Assembly (NCBI RefSeq): GCF_015207285.1
Contig: NZ_JADEXD010000038.1
Coordinates: 1 to 44,953, forward strand
From: Tychonema sp. LEGE 07203
GTDB lineage: Bacteria; Cyanobacteriota; Cyanobacteriia; Cyanobacteriales; Microcoleaceae
DNA: 44,953 nt
Direction of reading: 5' to 3'
The position numbers were made by a program, and so were the translations under genes. Below the pieces are notes generated by a model, which saw only the letters and a program-made list of their open reading frames with translations, searched no databases and was not told the origin of the DNA. Positions 25,877 to 33,382 of the stretch are shown piece after piece (positions within the stretch are counted from its first letter, which is position 1; each line of letters starts with the position of its first letter).

Positions 25877-26446
25877 TTTGACGGTGCATCGGTTGGGCGA
25901 TCGGGCATACAGCTTATCTGCTCTTGGCAGCAATGTAAAGTTTTGTTACAAAAACAGGGTAATTTGCATAAAAAAATTGCATCTGCCCTGAGAGATATAT
26001 AGGAAGGTTCGCAAGGCGGGCTTTGCTGGTTTTGACGCAACTATATTTTTGTGGAGATGGGATTATGAAGTTACTGACAGATGATGTGTTGTTGGGTAGT
26101 GCAGTGGATGCAAGTGCGATCGAGCTTTTGGAGGAGATTAAGGGCGATCGAAGCTTGCCGAGTTTGACGGTGCATCGGTTGGGCGATCGGGCATACAGCT
26201 TATCTGCTCTTGGGAGCAATGTAAAGTTTTATTACAAAAACAGGGTAATTTGCATAAAAAAATTGCATCTGCCCTGAGAGATATATAGGAAGGTTCGCAA
26301 GGCGGGCTTTGCTGGATTTTACGCAACTATATTTTTGTGGAGATTGGATTATGAAGTTACTGACAGATGATGTGTTGTTGGGTAGTGCAGTGGATGCAAG
26401 TGCGATCGAGGCTCTGAATGAAGAGATTAAGGGCGATCGAATCTTG
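25877..26446 (+). repeat. 286-bp tandem direct duplication (two units)
   Basis: Unit 1 is about 25877-26157 and unit 2 about 26163-26446. They are nearly identical, with a period of 286 bases rising to 289 after a 3-base insertion. Each unit contains a short coding tail (LTVHRLGDRAYSLSALG ... KKLHLP, stop), a 73-base leader, and ATG plus the first about 27 codons of the RTX mosaic gene (MKLLTDDVLLGSAVDASAIE). Breakpoints lie beside GGGCGATCG sites. Confidence 0.85.
26065..26277 (+). pseudogene. Truncated duplicate N-terminus fused to an unrelated tail
   Basis: 70-residue frame. Residues 1-30 (MKLLTDDVLLGSAVDASAIE...IKGDRS) copy the start of the mosaic gene at 26351. Residues 31-70 (LPSLTVHRLGDRAY ... 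KKLHLP) are the C-terminal tail that also precedes unit 1 at 25877-25990. The leader and ribosome binding site (GTGGAGATGGGATTATG) are intact, so it may be translated. Most likely a by-product of the tandem duplication; a function as a small protein is not excluded. Confidence 0.6.
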
Positions 26447-29400
26447 TCCTATGGTTTGGATACCCGCAGTGCTAGCCAGTTAGGAGCCAGTTCGTCTTTC
26501 ATTTCGACCTTCGACGGACTAAGCGGACAAGTTGGAACGATCGATCCGTCAGCAAAATTCACCCAAATTGCTAGTACCTTCAGTTTCTCCGACATCGCTG
26601 TTGCTAAAGACGGGACGATTTTCGGAATTACGCCTACTCAGTTATTCAAAATCGATCCAGTATCGGGTTTAACTTCATTTGTTGGCGGCCTTCCTGCTGG
26701 TGTCAACATTAATGCTCTAGAATTTGCCAATGATATTCTCTATGGGGCTGGGGATTCTAACTTATACGCGATTAATACCACTAATGCGGGAGTATATTTA
26801 ATCGCTAACTTGGAATCTACTGGATTCAACAGCAGTGGTGATTTGGCATTTGATGCTCCGAATAATCGATTTTTAGCGACATCCAAGGGGCCAACAAGCG
26901 ATAGTTTGTATGCGGTGTCTCTAACTGGTGAAGCAGCCAAAATTGGCGACATTGGCTTCAGTAATATTTTAGGCTTGATGTTTGAGGGCGAGAAACTTTT
27001 TGGTTTCACGGCGGATGGATCGCGAATTGCGATCGATCCTGGAACGGGAGCGGGGGTTTTTGATACCCTTGTCAAGGGTATTAGCGATCGAATTGGGGGA
27101 GCATCTGGTATTCAAATTAAGAAAGGTGAGGTACTGTCGAGCACTCCCGGAACAATTCTGTCAGCGGATACGATCGATGTGTTTTTGCCACCCGGTGGCG
27201 AAATTACTTTAGAAATAACAGTGACAGTGCCTGGGGATGGTTCAGAGCCTATTAGATCGGTTCGCAGCATAGAAAATGGCGATCGGAGTGCTTCAGCAGT
27301 TACTAATCAGCTTCCGCTTGATGTTTTTTTGCTGCAAGACCTTTCATTCTCCTTTGATGACGATTTACCTGTTGTCCAAAAGTTAGTTCCAAATCTAGTT
27401 AGCAGACTGCAAAGTATTCAACCTAACACCACATTTGGGGTTGGTTCTTTCATAGACAAGCCTATACTTCCGTTTGGTAAATCAGCAGATAGTGATTATG
27501 TTTACCGCACAAATCTACCCCTAACTACGGATACGTCAGCGCTACAGTCAACAGTAAATAATTTTATCATTCGGTCTGGCAACGATGACCCTGAAGCGCA
27601 ACTGGAAGGACTACTGCAAACGGCACTTCGCAGTCAAAGTGAAATAGGTTTCCGTGACAGTTCTCGCCGTGTTGTTGTTGTAGCAACGGATGCAGAATTT
27701 CATCAGGCCGGCGATGGGAGAGAAGCTGGCATTACCAAACCCAATAATCTCGACACAATTCTTGATGGAAATCCGCCGGGAACCGGAGAAGATTATCCAT
27801 CGATTCCACAAGTTAGACAAGCATTAATTAATGCTAATCTTGTACCCGTTTTTGCAGTCACCAAAGATAAAATTGCCACTTACAGGGACTTGGTTGATGA
27901 CAGCGATGGTGATGGATTGGGATTTGGTTCTGTGGTAGAATTAAAACCCGATAGTTCTAATTTGGTGGATGCGATCGCCACAGGGTTAGACGTAGTTGGA
28001 AGAGAAATTAACGTTGTTCCAGTTAGCGACGATTTTGGTTATGTGAAGGAGATTACACCGCCTAAGTTTACTGACGTTTTGCCAGGACAAAAGCTGACTT
28101 TCAGGGTGAAGTTAAAATCTGATGGTAAAGGTGGTAATGATACTTTGAACTTGCGGGCTCTTGGCTTTGGCGACACGAAGATTAATATTGTTACAGATCG
28201 AGTTCCCGCGTCACTCAACAACCCTCCCCCAGTCATACAAGGTTCTGTAACTGGTGAATTCAAATTATCGCCTGATGATTTTTTATTGAGAGAGAATCTG
28301 GTAGCAACGGCTGGGGGGCTTCTTGGTGGTGCAATTGGAGTAACCTTTGTTAACCCATTAGCTGGACTTGCTACAGCAGTAGGAGCCGCTTATGCTGCTC
28401 CAAAACTTGGTGAAGCTGCCGGATCTTTTCCCTATGGAGTCTTGGGTCGTACACAGTTTGAAATCACAGATCCAGACAATTTTTCTCCTAAAAAGCGCGA
28501 AATCGAGCTAAAACTGTTTAGTCCTACAGATAAGCAGCCATCCCCTTTTGAATCAGAAACTGAAACAGGAAAAACCTGGGTTGTTATTCACGGGTGGAAT
28601 GATGGGCCGAAGGGAGGATTAGGCAAACTATCAGAAGCTTTAGCAAATGCCCGACCTAACGATAGAGTTTATTTTTTAAACTGGGAGCAAGCTTCTGTTA
28701 ATGGTCGTATAAGTAATGAGGACACCAACGATTTAGAGTCATCTTTAAGAGCGGGTAACTATTTTGCTGCTAAGTGGATTAGACCTGTTGCAGAATTTGT
28801 GGTCACGGAACTACTAGACAAGTTAAAAATAGATTCTGTGACAGCTAGCAAAAGTCTAAATTTAATAGGTCATAGTTTGGGTTCATTAGTCAGTGGTGAA
28901 ATCGGTCGCCTCTACAAAGAAGGCTTCAAAGATGACAAAGGCAATGAAATCAAACCCAATGGAGTAGGTGTTAGCACTATTACTGCTTTAGATCCACCAT
29001 CAGCAAGCAGCATCGAGCTGCTTGGAGGTGTTGACTATGATTTAGATGGTCGAAATACTCAAGCAGATTCGCCCAATCAATTTAGTGAAGTCTCTAATTA
29101 CTCTCTAGCATTTGTAGGAGCACGAAGCCTTGCCGGAAATCAGAAACTTGCTGCTACTGCTGATGAGTCATTCCAGATGGATTTTGGTGGTTTGAGCGTG
29201 CCAGTAAATGAGCACGGTCAAGTTGTTCAGACTTTTACAAATTTGCTGAATCAGACAAAAAAGGAGCAGCCGTTAGGATTACTCCAGCAAGAAATTATCA
29301 AGGATCGTATCCTTAACGATCGAGGGCGATTTAATACAAGACAAAATGCTTACTCTTACCCTGTCAATCCAATCGACCCTAGATCGGAAAGGCTGTTTGT

Positions 29401-30202
29401 TCATGAAGGAATTATGTCTGTTCAAACACCTGATAGACCAATCTTTCTTGCTATTAAGGATACTAACTCAGCAAATGATGATATAGTCTACGGCAGCATT
29501 GATGACAATATAGGCGATCGCAAGCTAGACGGAAGTGATTTCGTTGGTCTTTTAGGGGTGACTGGTAACTCCATATTTACAGGATCAGGAAATGACAAAA
29601 TCTTCGGTGATACTGGCAATGATGAAATTAATGGCGACAGCGGTGATGATACGCTCATTGGTGGAGCAGGTAACGATACGCTGATAGGCGGTGATGGGTT
29701 ATTGGATTCTGGAAAAGATGTACTTGAAGGTGGAAAGGGCAACGACTCAATAAGGGGTGGTGGCGATAATGACATACTCACTGGTGGAACAGGCTCAGAC
29801 AAATTAGATGGTGGTGGTGGTGATGATGTCCTCTACGGCGGGACTGACAAAGAGCAAGACATACTAACTGGTGGTTTGGGTAATGATTCATTTCTTTTAG
29901 GTGCTGGCACGGGTTTGCCTATTACAGATCAATCCAATCGAGACAAGGTTGATATTATTGAGGACTTTCGTGCTGGTATTTTGTTAGGTTTTGGCCGAGG
30001 TGGCGACCCTCGCGGTATTAGTAGAATTGGATTGATAAATGGGTTAAAAATAGGAGAAATAGCAGTACAAACATTTGGTGAGTTAGTCTTAAACGAAAAG
30101 ACAGCGATTATTGCTAATGGTCAGTATTTGGCTGTTATCAAGGGTGGGTGGTTCAATAAGAATGATTTAAATCTTACTGAAATACCAAATTTAGTATTGT
30201 AA
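26351..30202 (+). CDS. RTX mosaic protein: integrin-beta-like I domain plus lipase-like hydrolase
   Basis: 1283 residues, no signal peptide. Order: short N-terminal tag; propeller-like repeats (about 50-270, e.g. GTIFGITPTQLFKIDP); a beta segment (275-305, GGEITLEITVTV); an integrin-beta-type I domain (about 325-560) with MIDAS Asp330-x-Ser332-x-Ser334, Glu415 and Asp447, plus GVGSFIDKPILPFG, TDAEFHQAGDG and DYPSIPQV; a second beta segment (570-617, LPGQKLTFRVKLK ... LRALGFGDTKINIVTD); a Gly/Ala hydrophobic stretch (650-690); an alpha/beta hydrolase (about 735-960) with VVIHGWND and GHSLGS (Ser842); RTX nonapeptides (about 1055-1185); a C-terminal domain. RTX repeats and no signal suggest type I secretion. 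The upstream in-frame ATG at 26309 belongs to the leader. Probable surface adhesin/hydrolase; substrate unknown. Confidence 0.85.
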   Translation: MKLLTDDVLLGSAVDASAIEALNEEIKGDRILSYGLDTRSASQLGASSSFISTFDGLSGQVGTIDPSAKFTQIASTFSFSDIAVAKDGTIFGITPTQLFKIDPVSGLTSFVGGLPAGVNINALEFANDILYGAGDSNLYAINTTNAGVYLIANLESTGFNSSGDLAFDAPNNRFLATSKGPTSDSLYAVSLTGEAAKIGDIGFSNILGLMFEGEKLFGFTADGSRIAIDPGTGAGVFDTLVKGISDRIGGASGIQIKKGEVLSSTPGTILSADTIDVFLPPGGEITLEITVTVPGDGSEPIRSVRSIENGDRSASAVTNQLPLDVFLLQDLSFSFDDDLPVVQKLVPNLVSRLQSIQPNTTFGVGSFIDKPILPFGKSADSDYVYRTNLPLTTDTSALQSTVNNFIIRSGNDDPEAQLEGLLQTALRSQSEIGFRDSSRRVVVVATDAEFHQAGDGREAGITKPNNLDTILDGNPPGTGEDYPSIPQVRQALINANLVPVFAVTKDKIATYRDLVDDSDGDGLGFGSVVELKPDSSNLVDAIATGLDVVGREINVVPVSDDFGYVKEITPPKFTDVLPGQKLTFRVKLKSDGKGGNDTLNLRALGFGDTKINIVTDRVPASLNNPPPVIQGSVTGEFKLSPDDFLLRENLVATAGGLLGGAIGVTFVNPLAGLATAVGAAYAAPKLGEAAGSFPYGVLGRTQFEITDPDNFSPKKREIELKLFSPTDKQPSPFESETETGKTWVVIHGWNDGPKGGLGKLSEALANARPNDRVYFLNWEQASVNGRISNEDTNDLESSLRAGNYFAAKWIRPVAEFVVTELLDKLKIDSVTASKSLNLIGHSLGSLVSGEIGRLYKEGFKDDKGNEIKPNGVGVSTITALDPPSASSIELLGGVDYDLDGRNTQADSPNQFSEVSNYSLAFVGARSLAGNQKLAATADESFQMDFGGLSVPVNEHGQVVQTFTNLLNQTKKEQPLGLLQQEIIKDRILNDRGRFNTRQNAYSYPVNPIDPRSERLFVHEGIMSVQTPDRPIFLAIKDTNSANDDIVYGSIDDNIGDRKLDGSDFVGLLGVTGNSIFTGSGNDKIFGDTGNDEINGDSGDDTLIGGAGNDTLIGGDGLLDSGKDVLEGGKGNDSIRGGGDNDILTGGTGSDKLDGGGGDDVLYGGTDKEQDILTGGLGNDSFLLGAGTGLPITDQSNRDKVDIIEDFRAGILLGFGRGGDPRGISRIGLINGLKIGEIAVQTFGELVLNEKTAIIANGQYLAVIKGGWFNKNDLNLTEIPNLVL

Positions 30203-30326
30203 CGGTTGCGGTCAGGTAGCTAAGTCGATCGCCCTTACACCAATATTTCAAAAAGCGCGATCGCCCTCTAAAACAATCCCCACAACCACCTTCCTTAAAT
30301 CCCAACCCTCTCACAGACATTGAATC

Positions 30327-30860
30327 ATGATTAAACTGAAATTCAAAATATTAGCAACACTAGCCCTAATCAGTGTAATTGGCATAGATTGTACCAGCCT
30401 AGTAAAACCAGCCACCGCACAAACCGCAGCATCCCTAGCCTATCATCTCAAACAAGCAGGTGCTAAGCTGTATGGCGCTTCTTGGTGTCCTTACACTCGA
30501 AGACAGGCGCAATTATTCGGAGATTCCTTCAGCCAAGTTCAATACATTGAATGCTTCCCCAATGGTAGAGATGGTCAATTTAATTCGCAGTGCGATAGGG
30601 CTGGGGTTTCTAGCTATCCTACATGGGTAATTGGTGGTCGAACCCATAACGGTATGATGTCTATTCAACAACTAGCCAGCATATCTAACTATGGTACACC
30701 TTCAAACACCAACGACAAAGTAAAAATATGTGACTATAAAGCCGATCTAATTTTCTATGAAAGAAATCCTCGAATGTTGGGTCGGAAAATTTCTAGTTCT
30801 CAATCTAGTTTAGCTAATGAATGGTCAGGAATTAGAAGGAATATTCGGGGATGTCAGTAA
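30327..30860 (+). CDS. Secreted thioredoxin-like protein with CxxT active site
   Basis: 177 residues. A signal peptide (about 1-31, ending PATAQT) is followed by a thioredoxin-like domain resembling the one fused to VKOR in cyanobacteria: HLKQAGAKLYGASWCPYTRR, then QVQYIECFPNGRDGQ and a cis-Pro block SSYPTWVIGG (Pro98). The usual CxxC is CPYT (Cys54, Thr57), so the resolving cysteine is missing; Cys76 and Cys89 might substitute. A C-terminal extension of about 55 residues has no recognisable family. No VKOR gene is adjacent. Likely periplasmic thiol chemistry, perhaps monothiol or isomerase-like; this is inference. Confidence 0.7.
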   Translation: MIKLKFKILATLALISVIGIDCTSLVKPATAQTAASLAYHLKQAGAKLYGASWCPYTRRQAQLFGDSFSQVQYIECFPNGRDGQFNSQCDRAGVSSYPTWVIGGRTHNGMMSIQQLASISNYGTPSNTNDKVKICDYKADLIFYERNPRMLGRKISSSQSSLANEWSGIRRNIRGCQ

Positions 30861-30880
30861 CCTACTAAAGCCTAGTATTT

Positions 30881-31039
30881 GTAGGGGCAATCCCCCCGTG
30901 GTTGCCCCTGTTTGCCACAACAATATCGATCGCCTGTAGGGGCAATCCCCCCGTGGTTGCCCTAGGCCAGGGCGGGCACGCACCATCCACCGCCCCTACA
31001 CGATCACCGGGCGGGCACGCACCATCCACCGCCCCTACA
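30881..31039. repeat. REP-like palindromes downstream of the RAYT gene
   Basis: Two copies of GTAGGGGCAATCCCCCCGTG + GTTGCCC (30881-30907, 30936-30962) and two of GGGCGGGCACGCACCATCCA + CCGCCCCTACA (30970-31000, 31009-31039). Each can fold as an imperfect hairpin and the two types are roughly inverted relative to each other. The stop codon of the transposase gene (31035-31037) lies inside the last copy. Confidence 0.8.
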
Positions 31040-31580
31040 TATCGGGTTGGGGGTGGTATTTTTCTAGATGCAAAGGGTCGTCTTCCCAAGCGATTGGATT
31101 GTTGAGGATATATTCACGAATTTTTTCGCAAGATTCCTCATCCCGGATAATATGTTTGTGATAGTTACGCTGCCAAAATTTTTTGGGAAAAGGTGTCCAA
31201 CCTAACTTGGCAACACCGTGTCTGTATTTAGTAGTTGTTAGTGATTTGAAGCGGTGAACCACATCTGGCAATGTCATGGGTTTCTGAGGTCGATCGCCAG
31301 AAACATTGTCTGGCATCAAAACAATAATTCCGTGAAAGTGATCTGGCATTACCACAAAAGCATCGACTTCTACACCTGGATAATGCAACGGCAATTCATT
31401 CCAAATAGTTTGCACCATCAGCCCTGGTTCGCTCAAATATATTTGGCTGTTGCGGATTTCTCCTAATGTATGCAAACCATCTTTAATACAGATAGTAACA
31501 AAATAAGCTCCCGCTTGAGAATAATCATATCCCTTGAGGCGAATAGAACGCCGATGATGTTTAGCAGCATCGTACTTCAT
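31035..31580 (-). CDS. REP-associated tyrosine transposase (RAYT, Y1/HUH family)
   Basis: 181 residues, single-domain Y1 transposase-like nuclease. The N-terminal RRSIRLKGYDYSQAGAYFVT is the typical RAYT opening. The HUH motif is MPDHFHGIIVL, and the C-terminal helix HIIRDEESCEKIREYILNNP carries the candidate catalytic tyrosine (EYIL) in the usual RAYT position. FWQRNYHKHII and NPIAWEDDPL are further RAYT signatures. RAYTs cut and join single-stranded REP palindromes and are usually single-copy, domesticated genes. REP-like arrays flank it on both sides. It appears intact; the start is ATG at 31580. Confidence 0.92.
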   Translation of the reverse strand: MKYDAAKHHRRSIRLKGYDYSQAGAYFVTICIKDGLHTLGEIRNSQIYLSEPGLMVQTIWNELPLHYPGVEVDAFVVMPDHFHGIIVLMPDNVSGDRPQKPMTLPDVVHRFKSLTTTKYRHGVAKLGWTPFPKKFWQRNYHKHIIRDEESCEKIREYILNNPIAWEDDPLHLEKYHPQPDM

Positions 31581-31614
31581 GATAATTCGATGATGATATC
31601 AAATCAATTCTACC

Positions 31615-31712
31615 GTAGGGGCGGTGCCCCCGTGCCCGCCCAATCCAACGTAGGGGCGGTGCCCCCGTGCCCGCCCTAATCCAACGTAGGGGCGGTGCCC
31701 CCGTGCCCGCCC
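31615..31712. repeat. Three REP-like 27-bp units upstream of the RAYT gene
   Basis: GTAGGGGCGGTGCCCCCGTG + CCCGCCC repeated exactly at 31615-31641, 31650-31676 and 31686-31712, separated by AATCCAAC-type 8-9 base spacers. Each unit contains a GGGGC/GCCCC stem. They share GTAGGGGC ... CCCCCGTG with the units at 30881-30962. The 144 bases on to the next frame hold no gene. Confidence 0.85.
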
Positions 31713-31856
31713 TGGCCTGTGAAAACGACGGGAGGATTGCCCTGCATATTTGGTACGATCGCTCTAACCGTACCCGCCCTGGCTGGGTACTCAATCTTTT
31801 GCAGAACAACAAGACTTTGGCATTAGAGTTATTATAGCTTTCCCAGGAACAGTTTA

Positions 31857-32152
31857 ATGCTGACTCTAGATATCCAATCAATTCTCAATTCTATTCCCAA
31901 TGAAATTAGCTGGCAAGACATCGTACAGTTTGAAAAACTCGACGATGTCTTGCCATTGCTAATGACCTTTGTGCTAACATTATTGGTGTCAATGAAAGTA
32001 CGATCGAATGGTGTCCCAACAACAACCCGCCCGATCGTTTAGAACAACTGGTTTGGTGGTGGGTTGTGCGTCCAGATTTAGGAGCAGCAATCGCCAAAGA
32101 AGCTCCTCAAGAACTCAAAAATATTATCAGTCAATACATTTTGCAAAATTGA
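31857..32152 (+). pseudogene. Frameshifted small hypothetical gene
   Basis: Frame 1 from ATG 31857 reads MLTLDIQSILNSIPNEISWQ to DDVLP. A second frame then continues IANDLCANIIGVNESTIEWC and LVWWWVVRPDLGAAIAKE to a TGA at 32150-32152. The total of 296 bases is one short of 99 codons, so a single-base loss near 31951 explains it. Joined, the product would be 98 residues, with tryptophan-rich centre and amphipathic end. Family not recognised. It could be true decay or a sequencing error. Confidence 0.6.
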
Positions 32153-32184
32153 CAAAAACCAGCGCTCGTCTGTCTTTCAAAAAA

Positions 32185-32273
32185 GTACGCGCGTGCGTTG
32201 GCGAAGCCTGTGCGATAGCACTTAGCTATCCCGAAGGGAATCGCCCTTTACGACAAAAAGCGCGATCGCCCTT
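32185..32273. repeat. GC-rich dispersed repeat and HIP1-containing 32-mer
   Basis: GCGTTGGCGAAGCCTGTGCG through ATCCCGAAGGGAATCGCCC resembles the GCGTAGCCC/CTTCGGATCGC repeat near 1642. 32242-32273 (starting CGCCCTTTACGACAAAAAGC) is identical over 32 bases to 33007-33038, downstream of the second toxin-like gene. Confidence 0.6.
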
Positions 32274-32278
32274 CATTC

Positions 32279-32614
32279 TCACAAATACTCTACCATTCCA
32301 ACCATCTCTTCAGGTGTGTAAATTTCATAGAGCAAAATCAAAGTTTCTATTACTTGTCCCATCGAACGACTACCCTGTTTAAAATAAGCCACACCAGGAT
32401 GATCCTTACTCATAGCAGCCATAACTAGAAAATCTCGATCCTGAGTTACAAGCACTCGCTGCTGTTGTTTAATAAACAACCACTGCTGCTCATCCATCTT
32501 AGTCCTTAATCCCGCTTCCACTGTTGTTGTCACATCAATGCTATAGAGACGTAACGCCCTAGCAATATCGCGATCGATATGCTCATCTAAATGAAACCTA
32601 ATTCGCGGACTCAC
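32279..32614 (-). CDS. DUF5615 PIN-like toxin candidate
   Basis: 111-residue PIN-like protein (COG4634/DUF5615) with the family start RIRFHLDEHIDRDIARALR, VTTTVEAGL, the VLVTQDRDFL acidic block and the C-terminal IYTPEEMVG. Asp10 and the DRDF acidic residues are the candidate metal ligands of a PIN-type nuclease. Starts with GTG at 32614, overlapping the end of the DUF433 gene by 17 bases, a translational-coupling layout usual for these pairs. The COG2442-COG4634 pair is a computationally predicted toxin-antitoxin type; toxicity is not shown for this gene. Confidence 0.85.
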   Translation of the reverse strand: MSPRIRFHLDEHIDRDIARALRLYSIDVTTTVEAGLRTKMDEQQWLFIKQQQRVLVTQDRDFLVMAAMSKDHPGVAYFKQGSRSMGQVIETLILLYEIYTPEEMVGMVEYL

Positions 32615-32921
32615 CTTTTAATTCCTTGATTTTTGCTTGTAACCTACCTGGATTTTGACGCATAAATTCATCCACAAAAGCATCATCTTCGGCAAGGTTC
32701 CTGTCAATTTCTTCGCGATGATCGTAATAATAAGCCATAGCGTCATAAACTGCTGCTACAAGCAGATCGTACTTAGTAGCAATTTCTAAAAGAGAGTAAC
32801 CCATTTTTAGGTGCATCACCATCACGTCCTGTACGGCGATTCTCGTTCCAGCAATCCGGGGTTTCCCGCCTCGTATTCCCGGTGTCATTTCAATGTGTTC
32901 TACGCTTACTGTTATTACCAT
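32598..32921 (-). CDS. DUF433 antitoxin candidate
   Basis: 107 residues. DUF433/COG2442 features: IEMTPGIRGGKPRIAGTRIA, then VQDVMVMHLKMGYSLLEIAT with a winged-helix-like LLVAAVYDAMAYYYDHREEI, and an acidic C-terminal tail. These proteins are small DNA-binding antitoxin candidates paired with DUF5615. It is first in a two-gene unit and overlaps the toxin candidate by 17 bases. It is closely related to 33375-33695. Likely represses its own promoter in the gap 32922-33006, which also contains GCGATCGC sites. Confidence 0.85.
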   Translation of the reverse strand: MVITVSVEHIEMTPGIRGGKPRIAGTRIAVQDVMVMHLKMGYSLLEIATKYDLLVAAVYDAMAYYYDHREEIDRNLAEDDAFVDEFMRQNPGRLQAKIKELKGESAN

Positions 32922-33047
32922 GATTTTTGATTAGGTATTCTTCAAAAATAATACTATTATAGCCAAAACTGAGATTTTCACAAGCTCGATCGCTAAAAAG
33001 TGCGATCGCCCTTTACGACAAAAAGCGCGATCGCCCTTTGCCATTTC

Positions 33048-33382
33048 TCACAAAAACTCAACACGCCCAACCATTTCGTCAGGCGTGTACACTTCATAAA
33101 TCAAAACCAGAGCTTCAATGATTTGTCCGATCGAACGAGTCCCTTGCTTACAATAAGCAATACCTGGATGCTCGCTGCTAAGACTAGCAATCGTTAAAAA
33201 ATCATCATCGTGAGTCATAATCACCGCTTTTGTTCGCAGATAAATGCTAACTGCGATTCATCAGTCTGAGCAAGCAATCCCGCCTCAATAGTGGTTGTAA
33301 CATCAATTAATCGTCTACGCAACTCTCGCGCCACAGCCGATTTAACATTCTCATCTAAATGAAAGCGGATGCGTTCACTCAC
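33048..33382 (-). pseudogene. DUF5615 PIN-like toxin candidate broken by a 1-nt deletion
   Basis: Reads from GTG 33382: SERIRFHLDENVKSAVAREL, DVTTTIEAGLLAQTDESQ, LAFICEQKR then stop. In the next frame VIMTHDDDFLTIASLSSEHP continues through IGQIIEALVLIYEVYTPDEM to VEFL and TGA at 33048. The span is 335 bases against 336 in the intact paralogue at 32279-32614, so one base is missing, at about 33224 (just before GTGATTATG). Overlaps the DUF433 gene by 8 bases. Not functional unless frameshifting restores it. Confidence 0.85.

Noticed and set aside
30881-31712. CRISPR array
   Set aside because: Units are self-palindromic, spacers are 8-9 bases and identical, and a RAYT gene lies between them; REP-like, not CRISPR.
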